A DNA stretch of 23,380 bases from IMG/VR virus record IMGVR_UViG_3300022752_000406, positions 1 to 23,380 of that record; one strand, written 5' to 3'. The stretch is from a virus. This document shows, piece after piece, positions 6,194 through 12,422 of the stretch (positions are counted from its first letter, which is position 1; the number at the start of each line of letters is the position of its first letter). Under the pieces are notes generated by a model that saw only the letters and a program-made list of their open reading frames with translations, was not told the origin of the DNA and made no database searches. The translations under genes and the position numbers were made by a program.

Positions 6194-7248
6194 TTAATTA
6201 CCTTCGGCTTTACAGTTTTGCGTGGCTTCGGTGCCTTGGTTGGGTCTTCGGTAAAGAATTGGACGCTGTGTTCCGCTTCGAGCATCGCCACAATCTTGAT
6301 GAGTAGGTCAATGTGTTCGTTGAAACATTCGGCGATCTTCGGCACCTCGTTCGGCCATAATGCTCGCAACATCTTCTGAGCCGGTTCAGGCAGATGTTTG
6401 ATTCGTTCAATCATCCAGTTCTGTCGTTCAACAATGCTTGACGCAATGATCTTGCCTTCTTGGAATTGTTCGGTCAAGTTGTTGCGTTTACGCCAGGCAC
6501 GAACCGTGAACGCAAGGTCTAGACCTTCGAGTCCTGCGTTCAAGTCAACCCAGTGCAGTTCGCATCGTCCTTCGCCTGCTGGGAGATGGAACACGATGCC
6601 TCGGTCTTTGTCGACTGTTGGCAGGCTGGTGCGCACCTGCGTCTGGTAGTTGTAGATGTGTTCGGCGTTGGCGTATGCGGCGAGCTGGATTGCGATCTCA
6701 CGCCACGAGTACGACAGATTAGTGCCAGTCTTTAGGTCGGCGATATACATTCGGCCGTCCACTTCAACTATTCGGTCAAGAGTTCCCGCATATTCTTTGT
6801 TGTCATGAATTACAACTGACTCGATGTAGTCAGGCAGAATGTGGACACCGTACTTCTGCAAAGTAGACACATAGGCGTCGATGTCGGGTTGTAGTCCTGG
6901 CAAGATGGCTGGTTTCTTGCCGAGGTCAACTTGTTCGGTGATTGAATGCAACGCGGTGCCGAGGTTTGCTCGATGCGACCCGCCTCCAGCAGTTATTGCT
7001 TCTTCACATATTTTGTTGAGCGCAGATTTGTCGTCAAGTTTTGTTGACGCTTGTGCGAGTAGATCTGATCGGTTGATTAAACCTGTGACGACCATTCGGT
7101 TCGCCCACTGTTTGAGCGCACCTTCTTCGCTGCATGTTTTCGCAATGGTTGTGACTCGTGTGTAGCCGCGCTGTTTGCCGTCTGGTGTTGTGACAAGGTA
7201 TCTGCCCCAACGATCTTTGGGTGCTTCTTGCCGTGTTTCTTCTAACAT
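6190..7248 (-). CDS. RecB/Cas4-like PD-(D/E)XK exonuclease
   Basis: This 352-aa nuclease has the full RecB-family signature. His101 lies in GTALHSITEQ, Asp158 in YAGTLDRIVEVDG, the catalytic D-x-K is in IADLKTG (Asp171, Lys173), and the QxxxY motif is in QLAAYANAEHIY (Gln188, Tyr192). Such phage enzymes resect DNA ends for recombination or concatemer processing, with a partner ssDNA-binding protein, here encoded shortly downstream. The C-terminal 100 residues are helical and end in a basic Lys/Pro tail (KAPKPRKTVKPKVIK). The Cys cluster of an Fe-S Cas4 is not evident. The ATG has AAGGAG at 7-nt spacing. Confidence 0.85.
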   Translation of the reverse strand: MLEETRQEAPKDRWGRYLVTTPDGKQRGYTRVTTIAKTCSEEGALKQWANRMVVTGLINRSDLLAQASTKLDDKSALNKICEEAITAGGGSHRANLGTALHSITEQVDLGKKPAILPGLQPDIDAYVSTLQKYGVHILPDYIESVVIHDNKEYAGTLDRIVEVDGRMYIADLKTGTNLSYSWREIAIQLAAYANAEHIYNYQTQVRTSLPTVDKDRGIVFHLPAGEGRCELHWVDLNAGLEGLDLAFTVRAWRKRNNLTEQFQEGKIIASSIVERQNWMIERIKHLPEPAQKMLRALWPNEVPKIAECFNEHIDLLIKIVAMLEAEHSVQFFTEDPTKAPKPRKTVKPKVIK

Positions 7249-7288
7249 GTGCAGTCTCCTTAAGTTGTGGGAATCTTTAGAGTTTGAA

Positions 7289-7666
7289 CTATACAGTGTC
7301 GGTATGCGGAAGTGAGGGATTGTTTGGGATATTTTTGTAGGCGTTCCACAACTTGATGAACTCGCTCATTGTCATGATCGCATACCAACTATCTACTTCG
7401 ACTGCGCCTAGTTTCTTGACGGCGCAAACACCATGATTGGTGCCACGGTTCTTCTGTTCTACTTCTAATTCTTTTAACCAGCATCCGATGTCGTGTCGGC
7501 GTTGATCTTTGACTTCTATTGTCAGGTCATCGATCCCGTCTATGTCACCGCGGTCGTCCGACCAGCCTGCTCTAGATCTCTCCGCCTTCGGATGGCCGTT
7601 CTTGTTCAAGAACTTCGCTACCAACAATTCTGCGCGCGTACCTTTTCTTCTGTTTGGATTCGACAT
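7289..7666 (-). CDS. Holliday-junction-resolvase-like nuclease
   Basis: This 125-aa protein resembles small archaeal/phage Holliday junction resolvases of the PD-(D/E)XK fold. Glu13 lies in RKGTRAELLVAKFL, Asp41/Asp43 in RGDIDGI, and Glu51-x-Lys53 in LTIEVKDQ, the usual order and spacing. It would resolve branched DNA before packaging. The start is set at the ATG at 7666; a GTG at 7678 would add four residues. The gene overlaps the end of the WhiB gene by 95 bases in another frame, which is unusually long for this genome. Confidence 0.75.
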   Translation of the reverse strand: MSNPNRRKGTRAELLVAKFLNKNGHPKAERSRAGWSDDRGDIDGIDDLTIEVKDQRRHDIGCWLKELEVEQKNRGTNHGVCAVKKLGAVEVDSWYAIMTMSEFIKLWNAYKNIPNNPSLPHTDTV

Positions 7667-7955
7667 ATTCGCCTGCACTCCTCATCAATCTGATTTTGTG
7701 TCTTCGCTCTACTGTGGTCATTCCGCCCCACACACCAACGCAATCGTTCTTAATTGCAAAGTCTAGACAACTTTCACGGACTACGCATATGTCGCAAAGT
7801 TTCTTCGCTTCGCGTACCGCGTGAGAGTATCGCTCGTGGAAGAAGATGTCGGTGCCTTCGCCTCGACATGTCCCGTGTTGTTGCCAGGCTGGTCGGAGTA
7901 GTTCGAAGACACTTTTGGATTCTGACCAGACATCAACTACGCCGTATTCGGTCAT
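7572..7955 (-). CDS. WhiB-family protein
   Basis: The 127-aa protein is a WhiB-like Fe-S transcription factor. Four cluster cysteines are in place (Cys30, Cys54-x2-Cys57-x5-Cys63) and the signature GVWGG is at 74-78, followed by a basic RRHKIRL stretch. WhiB proteins bind a [4Fe-4S] cluster and the host sigma factor SigA; phage versions can interfere with host WhiB control or superinfection. The family is confined to Actinomycetota and their phages, so it is the best host marker here. The ATG overlaps the upstream gene stop (ATGA). The C-terminal ~30 residues are lysine/arginine-rich and overlap the resolvase gene. Confidence 0.92.
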   Translation of the reverse strand: MTEYGVVDVWSESKSVFELLRPAWQQHGTCRGEGTDIFFHERYSHAVREAKKLCDICVVRESCLDFAIKNDCVGVWGGMTTVERRHKIRLMRSAGEYVESKQKKRYARRIVGSEVLEQERPSEGGEI

Positions 7956-8128
7956 TGTGTGACTTCGCGCAACCAGAAGTGAACTTTGACCATGACAAAG
8001 AAGTTGATCAACGCAAAGATGGCGATGTGTCGAGTGATGTCAAGTTCTACATTTGGTCGGGCGAACAGTATGAACCATCCGAGCGCGATGTAGCCGAGCG
8101 TGACTTGAATCTTGTTTGTAGTTCTCAT
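7952..8128 (-). CDS. 58-aa membrane protein
   Basis: This short protein has two hydrophobic segments, VTLGYIALGWFILFA (9-23) and HIAIFALINFFVMVKVHFWL (34-53), separated by a polar RPNVELDITR turn, consistent with a two-pass membrane protein. AAAGGAG lies 6 bases before the ATG. The stop overlaps the WhiB start (ATGA), so the pair may be translated together. No family was recognised. A holin-like or superinfection role is possible but unproven. Confidence 0.65.
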   Translation of the reverse strand: MRTTNKIQVTLGYIALGWFILFARPNVELDITRHIAIFALINFFVMVKVHFWLREVTQ

Positions 8129-8172
8129 TGTGTCTCCTTTAGTAGTTGATTAGCAGTATCAGTTGTAGTACA

Positions 8173-8763
8173 TCACGGTAGGGACTTGGTGGATGCTTTA
8201 CAAGTCCTTGTGCGGTTGCACGGATCCCACGGGATCCAGCCGTTACCCGCAGCCTTCTCCCAATAGTCAAACAGCAGTTTGCCTGCCTTCAGATTGGTTA
8301 ATGGGTCAAATAGTGGTTCTTGTGTACAGATTTTCATCTGTAAACAGATCGGTGCGGTCGGGTTTCTTGTCGGGTCAAAGTTTTGACCGTTTATCTGAAG
8401 CAAGGATGTGTCTGACCTGTGATTCCATTCGGACACGCCAGTCAAGTTGCAGTCCTTATCCACCATGTCGCCACCACGGCGGTTCGGACATCCACCAGAT
8501 TCGCGTAGCACTATTTCAGCCAACTTAGGTATCTGGTCGGCTGTCCAGCCTGCCTTGAGTGCGAGTGCTGGAAGCCAAGACACATCGCCATGCCTGAACA
8601 CGATCGGCTGATCGGCTGGGATTGGGTCGAGTCGGTCGGCTGACATCGGGTTTAGATGCACGGCGGCTCGATGCTCGTGAGCTGGTGCTGAGACCGCTTG
8701 TGCGATTCCGAGACTGTAGGTCAAACTTGCGAGTGTTGCCATGATTGCGGTGAGTATGCGCAT
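8173..8763 (-). CDS. Secreted lysozyme/transglycosylase-like protein
   Basis: The 196-aa protein starts with a Sec-type signal peptide (basic start, hydrophobic 4-20, AQAVSA near 21-26 as a likely cleavage site). The mature part fits the lysozyme-like/SLT fold: LAEIVLRESGGCPN (81-94, Glu88 the likely catalytic acid), DTSLLQINGQNF (118-129) and NLKAGKLLFDYWEKAAGNGWIPWDPC (157-182). Six cysteines (92, 105, 140, 146, 182, 188) could make disulfides outside the membrane. It would cut peptidoglycan glycan strands. It lies beyond the holin/VanY genes, with its own leader containing a stem-loop, so it may be an exported endolysin or act early. AAAGGA precedes the ATG. Confidence 0.75.
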   Translation of the reverse strand: MRILTAIMATLASLTYSLGIAQAVSAPAHEHRAAVHLNPMSADRLDPIPADQPIVFRHGDVSWLPALALKAGWTADQIPKLAEIVLRESGGCPNRRGGDMVDKDCNLTGVSEWNHRSDTSLLQINGQNFDPTRNPTAPICLQMKICTQEPLFDPLTNLKAGKLLFDYWEKAAGNGWIPWDPCNRTRTCKASTKSLP

Positions 8764-8768
8764 CGTGG

Positions 8769-8821
8769 TCCTTTCGTATATGTGCAGGAATAACGCAACC
8801 AGAAGGAGGTGACTGGTTGCG
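8769..8821 (-). promoter_or_regulatory. Leader stem-loop with anti-Shine-Dalgarno loop
   Basis: Arms at 8813-8821 and 8794-8802 form a perfect 9-bp stem. The 10-nt loop (8803-8812) reads UCACCUCCUU on the minus-strand RNA, the same sequence as the 3' end of 16S rRNA. Its UCCUU (8803-8807) can pair with AAGGA (8769-8773), the ribosome binding site of the lysozyme-like gene, giving a possible translation-blocking pseudoknot. Terminator function is also possible, but only a weak U run follows. The pairing is seen in the sequence; regulation is inference. Confidence 0.55.
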
Positions 8822-8899
8822 GTGTTACATCAACCCTAGTGGGGAGAACACTCAACTACCTTAGCCGATCGGCTGGTTAGACCGCTATAACTAAGGCTT
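8822..8899 (-). other. Untranslated upstream part of the lysozyme leader
   Basis: Together with the stem-loop this is a 136-base gap, one of the longest in the window. It holds a 12-base palindrome AGCCGATCGGCT at 8863-8874, flanked by CCTTAG (8859-8864) and CTAAGG (8892-8897), which could be an operator. A convincing promoter could not be placed. Confidence 0.4.
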
Positions 8900-9154
8900 T
8901 CAGATATTTATATCTAATTCCATCAGAACTTTTATCTTCTGCACCATGCCAACTGGGATGTGTAGAACATGGTCAACTGAGTCTTCCATCCGTGATTGAA
9001 ACAGTGTGAGATGGTTTGGTTTGCCACCGTTGTCTTCGTTCAGTAAGAAGCCAACCGATTCGACGACCGCTGGTTCGCGGTCAAGGTCTTTGATGTTGAT
9101 CCACGACTCGGCACCACTATGCGCATCATGCCAGGTGACGAGTACGACGCTCAC
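8900..9154 (-). CDS. Conserved phage protein, function unknown
   Basis: This 84-aa protein, read from the GTG at 9154, contains VTWHDAHSGAESWINIKDLD (6-25), VVESVGFLLNED (30-41) and HLTLFQSRME. The pattern of a short strand, WHDA, an acidic loop, then VGFL and LT-x-x-QS is one I recall in many aquatic phage genomes as a conserved hypothetical. GTG was chosen because it overlaps the preceding stop as GTGA; a TTG at 9193 would add 13 residues. It lies in the lysis cluster, but involvement in lysis is not shown. Confidence 0.65.
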   Translation of the reverse strand: MSVVLVTWHDAHSGAESWINIKDLDREPAVVESVGFLLNEDNGGKPNHLTLFQSRMEDSVDHVLHIPVGMVQKIKVLMELDINI

Positions 9155-9381
9155 TTCTTTTGGTCTTCGGTCTGTTTCTTGTCTAGATGCCAATCAAGAT
9201 GGCTTGTCATTCGTGCGCCTTGTTTACCGACCATGTCAATCAGGTTGTCTAAACGCTTTTGAACTACTGCGTGGTCGTCTTTGTTTTCTTGGCGGAAGCC
9301 TCTGAGTTGAATAATGGTGATGATGATCGCACCGAAGGTTGCAACTGCTGCTGCAAGAACGGTGGCAAGTCCAGCATCCAT
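9151..9381 (-). CDS. Single-TM phage membrane protein (lysis cluster)
   Basis: The 76-aa protein has an N-terminal transmembrane helix (LATVLAAAVATFGAIIITII, about 5-24), then a charged, partly coiled cytoplasmic segment (VVQKRLDNLIDMVGKQ) and a Lys/Asp tail. This resembles small actinophage membrane proteins next to endolysins that act as holin-like or accessory lysis proteins. The ATG at 9381 has AGAAGG upstream; longer readings run through the VanY gene. Function is inferred from position and topology. Confidence 0.6.
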   Translation of the reverse strand: MDAGLATVLAAAVATFGAIIITIIQLRGFRQENKDDHAVVQKRLDNLIDMVGKQGARMTSHLDWHLDKKQTEDQKK

Positions 9382-9382
9382 G

Positions 9383-9934
9383 TCACACAACCTTCTTGCT
9401 GTCAAGCCATGCTTGAACTGCTGGTGGCACGTTGTCACCGGCTGTGTATCGAAGATGCCATGGTTCTTCTGGTACTACTTCCCAACTGAATCCGAAGTCA
9501 AGTGCGTTGGCGAGCATCCATTCAAAGCGCGGACCTGATGCCGACCAGATGTCAACTGCGATGCCGAGGTTGTGCATCGACGTGCCAGGTGCGGCGAGTG
9601 ATGCGAGTGTTGGTGATTTCTTGTACCACTTCACACCTTCCCAAGTACGAGTTGACGCGCCTTCGAGTGGTTGCTTCTGGTATCTCTGCAAGAACGATGT
9701 GGTTTGCATCTGTAATGTTCGATAGGTGTCACCAACTGATGTTGGCTTGAATGGGACGATTCCATCGGCTAGTGCTTTGTCGCGCATCGCATGATACGCA
9801 TCCGCTGCCCGCCAGTGAAGTTTGCCACCAGGTTGGATGGTGCGTAACAAAGTTTCAGGCAACGCACCAGGCTTCACGCCTTTGAGGTCCGCGGGCAAAG
9901 TTACTTTGACTATCGGCCAGTTCTTGGCATTCAC
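9383..9934 (-). CDS. VanY-type D-Ala-D-Ala carboxypeptidase endolysin
   Basis: The 183-aa protein carries the zinc-binding motifs of the VanY/peptidase M15 family: SMHNLGIAVDIW (His then Asp, 119-130) and EEPWHLRY (157-164, Glu and His). It also has a preceding domain with a helical YHAMRDKA segment. Such phage enzymes cleave peptide stems of peptidoglycan at lysis. There is no signal peptide, so access to the wall should depend on the holin-like genes directly upstream. The start is a GTG overlapping the preceding stop (GTGA). Confidence 0.85.
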   Translation of the reverse strand: MNAKNWPIVKVTLPADLKGVKPGALPETLLRTIQPGGKLHWRAADAYHAMRDKALADGIVPFKPTSVGDTYRTLQMQTTSFLQRYQKQPLEGASTRTWEGVKWYKKSPTLASLAAPGTSMHNLGIAVDIWSASGPRFEWMLANALDFGFSWEVVPEEPWHLRYTAGDNVPPAVQAWLDSKKVV

Positions 9935-10197
9935 TTCTTCTTCGCTCCTGTGAACGCTTCTTTGATTTCTTCGGATGTCAGTTCACCGTCAACTGATGCT
10001 GTTGCAAGTTTCTGCACGACCGCGATGACAGCCATAGCACCAGCCATGATCGCCGACTTAGCGACCGAGATACCGATCACGGCACCTGTGGTGACTGCTG
10101 GTAGCGCATTCGCCAAGAACAGCGAGAACAGTCTTTGTGTCAGGTCAAGAAACTTTGCAATTGTTTGGTTCTGTTTAATCTTCACTTCTTCCACCAT
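9931..10197 (-). CDS. Holin-like membrane protein
   Basis: The 88-aa protein has hydrophobic segments at about 23-45 (LFSLFLANALPAVTTGAVIG) and 46-63 (AKSAIMAGAMAVIAVVQ), followed by an acidic helix (GELTSEEIKEAF) and Lys tail. Its size, topology and location immediately before the endolysin fit a holin. The start has GGAG upstream and overlaps the previous membrane gene by 23 bases. Holin versus antiholin cannot be decided. Confidence 0.65.
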   Translation of the reverse strand: MVEEVKIKQNQTIAKFLDLTQRLFSLFLANALPAVTTGAVIGISVAKSAIMAGAMAVIAVVQKLATASVDGELTSEEIKEAFTGAKKK

Positions 10198-10366
10198 CGT
10201 TTTCTCCGTCCTTGCTGATTACTCCTGCCAAGTGTAGTGCTAGTGATAGGAACGTAAATATCAACGCCCAGTTCTGCACAGTTCCTGACAAAGTCATAAT
10301 AGTTATGGCTGATGCGCCCAGCGTGAAGCCGAGTGCGAACAATTCATCTTTCAATTTACGGATCAT
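10175..10366 (-). CDS. Small two-TM membrane protein, holin-like
   Basis: The 63-aa protein has two predicted membrane helices, FALGFTLGASAITIMTLSG (10-28) and WALIFTFLSLALHLAGVIS (33-51), and a charged hydrophilic C-terminus (KDGENDGGRSED), the classic small-holin layout. Its start overlaps the stop of the secreted PA14/Thr-rich gene (TAATG), so translation is coupled. It may pair with the next membrane protein as a two-component holin/antiholin. Confidence 0.65.
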   Translation of the reverse strand: MIRKLKDELFALGFTLGASAITIMTLSGTVQNWALIFTFLSLALHLAGVISKDGENDGGRSED

Positions 10367-11949
10367 TATCTGTCTCTTCTTCGCAGGCTCGCTCCTACCG
10401 CTACCAGTGTATTAGAAACCGCTAGAAGAGTTCTACGCTCGCCGACAGGAATCGTGGATCCGACCATCTTGTACGAGTCGAATACGCCTGCAAACACGTT
10501 GATTGTTTCTTGAAACTTCTTCTTTACTTTGGTTGGTGCCTCATTTAACACCGCGACTAGTTCTTCGGCCACTTCGGCAGTCAGCTCGTCCACGACTATC
10601 TCTTCGAATATGGCTTCGGCTTGTTCTTCGGTCACTGCCGCCAACACCTCAGCACTCGAAGCAATAACGACCGCCTGGTCGCTGGTGATGTCTGCGGTCA
10701 AAACCTGCTGGATTGTAGCCACAATTTGTGCCGGTGCCTGATCAGCCAACACTTGAACCATCTGTTCAACCTTGACATTGCTGATCGGCTGGTTCGGGAT
10801 TATCTCCACTAGGGTCTTTTGTAATGAAAGCACTTTTGATTGTTCTTGGATTTGTTGGTTATCTTGGATTTGTTGTTTCGGTACTTCTAGCGGTACTGTT
10901 CCGAGAAGAGAAGTCTCAGATCGACTGGGAACAAGAGAGGAAGGATCGGTTCTAGATGTTTCAGGTTGTGTCGTTCTTGGTGTCCGTTGTGGAATTGTTA
11001 TTTCGATTGGTGCTATTACCTGCACAAGTGTTGTTGGCAGTATTGAAGTTGGTGGTGGTGGCAATGTTGTTTCTGGTGGCAGAGTCGTTGGCGTTGTTGT
11101 CACTGACGGTTCTGTTCTTTCGGGAAGCACCGTTGTGGTGGATTGTTGCACACTTGGCAATTCTCTCGGCGGTTCGATCGTGGTTGAAACTTCTACAGGC
11201 GCGATAGATGTTGTTGCAGTTGGTACAGGACGCGGCTCAGTGGTTGTGGTCGTCATGGGAATCGTTGTGGTGGTGGCTGGTTGAGTTGTTGTTGAAGATG
11301 TGGAAGTTTGCTCAGGAAGGGTTGATGTAGATGAAGTGGATGTCGCTGATGTCGTTGTCGTACTTGGCAATAGTGTTGTGGTTGTTGTCGAAGTGGATGA
11401 AGTAGTAGTCGTGGTGGTCGGTGCTGCCTGAGTAGTAAACGCAGAATCTGGCACGATCTGCCAGCCTGCACCGTTGATATTCCAAGCCAACATATAACAG
11501 GCACGACCAGTTGCTTCGAAGAACCATCCGTCAAGTGGATAGGTTCCGCTTGTCAGCGCGAAAGATGTTGGCGTAGACCAGGAGCAGCCTTTGAAGTTCC
11601 ATGTGCCGAACTCGGCTGTGTCACCAATCTTCACTGTGCCGCCATCGTCGGCTGCGACCATGAAACTGATTGTCTGATTCTCTGGGATCGTGATTGCGCC
11701 GGTGTAATGAACCATGAAGTTGTCGTTGCCACATTGCTGGAATGGTTCACCGTCAAAGTTGCGGTTGATGTTGTTTTCTAACTCCGAACCACATTGCGGA
11801 TAAGCGATATCGGACCTGGTTGGAAGACCAGATATCAGATATCCGACCGCGTTCAATCCTGCGACTGGATCAGCGTGGACAGGGTTTGGAAAGAATGCGA
11901 ACAATAAGGCTGGGATAGGTATCAGCCATCGAGTCAAGTTTCGTTTCAC
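10366..11949 (-). CDS. Secreted PA14-like protein with long Thr-rich linker
   Basis: This 527-aa protein has a signal peptide (about 1-26, ending PVHA), an N-terminal PA14-like region (28-170, four Cys at 53, 73, 122 and 151, with VHYTGAITIP and ISFMVAADDGGTVKIGD), then a Thr/Ser/Pro mucin-like linker (174 to about 350, long Thr runs). A helical C-terminal part (375-490) follows, ending in a moderately hydrophobic stretch before RRRDR (507-527). PA14 domains often bind carbohydrate. It may be an exported cell-surface protein or an adhesin-like structural part. It lies between tail and lysis genes and starts at a GTG with GGAAG upstream. Export makes virion-fibre function less certain. Confidence 0.6.
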   Translation of the reverse strand: MKRNLTRWLIPIPALLFAFFPNPVHADPVAGLNAVGYLISGLPTRSDIAYPQCGSELENNINRNFDGEPFQQCGNDNFMVHYTGAITIPENQTISFMVAADDGGTVKIGDTAEFGTWNFKGCSWSTPTSFALTSGTYPLDGWFFEATGRACYMLAWNINGAGWQIVPDSAFTTQAAPTTTTTTSSTSTTTTTLLPSTTTTSATSTSSTSTLPEQTSTSSTTTQPATTTTIPMTTTTTEPRPVPTATTSIAPVEVSTTIEPPRELPSVQQSTTTVLPERTEPSVTTTPTTLPPETTLPPPPTSILPTTLVQVIAPIEITIPQRTPRTTQPETSRTDPSSLVPSRSETSLLGTVPLEVPKQQIQDNQQIQEQSKVLSLQKTLVEIIPNQPISNVKVEQMVQVLADQAPAQIVATIQQVLTADITSDQAVVIASSAEVLAAVTEEQAEAIFEEIVVDELTAEVAEELVAVLNEAPTKVKKKFQETINVFAGVFDSYKMVGSTIPVGERRTLLAVSNTLVAVGASLRRRDR

Positions 11950-11976
11950 TTCGCTTCCATCTTCGGAATACTAGTT

Positions 11977-12003
11977 GTCCGACCGAAACGCTACCGATCG
12001 GAC
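11977..12003 (-). promoter_or_regulatory. Stem-loop in the leader of the PA14-like gene
   Basis: Arms GUCCGAUCG and CGGUCGGAC on minus RNA form 9 bp with one G-U around a 9-nt loop. It lies 28 bases before the start of the PA14-like gene, with no U tract after it. It may be an attenuator or RNA-stability element. Confidence 0.4.
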
Positions 12004-12040
12004 TTAGAAAACAAAGACTCGCCAGTTAGACAAGTCTGAA

Positions 12041-12062
12041 TCCAGACACCGAAGCATCTGGA
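12041..12062 (-). terminator. UUCG-capped hairpin after the tail module
   Basis: The minus RNA folds as a 9-bp stem (two G-U pairs) closed by C(UUCG)G, an exceptionally stable tetraloop, starting ten bases past the stop of the last tail gene. The following UUCAGACUUGUCU is only weakly U-rich. It marks the boundary between structural and host-interaction/lysis genes; termination or 3'-end protection are both possible. Confidence 0.6.
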
Positions 12063-12071
12063 GTGAGAACT

Positions 12072-12422
12072 TTATGAACTGAGAACCCATCTAAGTTCTG
12101 CTTCGTTCCACCAATACATTTTGCCATCATTAGGTCGAGCTGTTGGTGGTTGCCAATCATGGTTTTTGTCAAGAGTCCAAGAAGCGTAAGGTTTTGGTGC
12201 GATAAAAACATCCGATACAGAGTTGTAGGTGTACCCAATACCGGCGAATTGTTTTCGGATCTTATGGTTAAAAGAAGTTTTAATCCAAGTGCCACCCAAG
12301 AGATTTGTACAAAACTCTGCGCCTTTTGATTCTGTTTCAATACCGTCAACAAGTAGTTCGTTGTTGTGAACAGAAATAACATTTGTGACAATGTTGTCAA
12401 CTATTTGTGCGTAGTAAGCCAT
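12072..12422 (-). CDS. Conserved small tail-fibre-associated protein
   Basis: The 116-aa protein follows a pattern common in marine and freshwater phages near tail fibres: MAYYAQIVDNIVTNVISVHN (1-20), EFCTNLLGGTWIKTS (36-50), FAGIGYTYNSVSDVFIAPKP (59-78) and YWWNEAELRWV near the end. The family is often listed as hypothetical or tail-fibre/assembly related. The start overlaps the stop of the Gly-rich gene (TAATG). Structural role is inferred from the family's usual context. Confidence 0.7.
   Translation of the reverse strand: MAYYAQIVDNIVTNVISVHNNELLVDGIETESKGAEFCTNLLGGTWIKTSFNHKIRKQFAGIGYTYNSVSDVFIAPKPYASWTLDKNHDWQPPTARPNDGKMYWWNEAELRWVLSS

Noticed and set aside
8863-8874. Palindrome AGCCGATCGGCT as a terminator stem
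   Set aside because: It is self-complementary without room for a loop longer than 4 nt and has no U tract; kept only as a possible operator.
10772-11284. Plus-strand open frame rich in Val/Gly/Ser
   Set aside because: It is the antisense of the Thr/Pro-rich linker of the secreted protein; the long open frame follows from the repeat composition.
12004-12040. Possible promoter TTGTCT ... TTTCTA before the PA14-like gene
   Set aside because: The -10 match is poor and spacing was chosen to fit; not enough to call a promoter by eye.
12026-12400. Alternative minus-strand frame of 124 codons
   Set aside because: It overlaps the conserved 116-aa tail-fibre-associated protein almost entirely and itself shows no conserved pattern.
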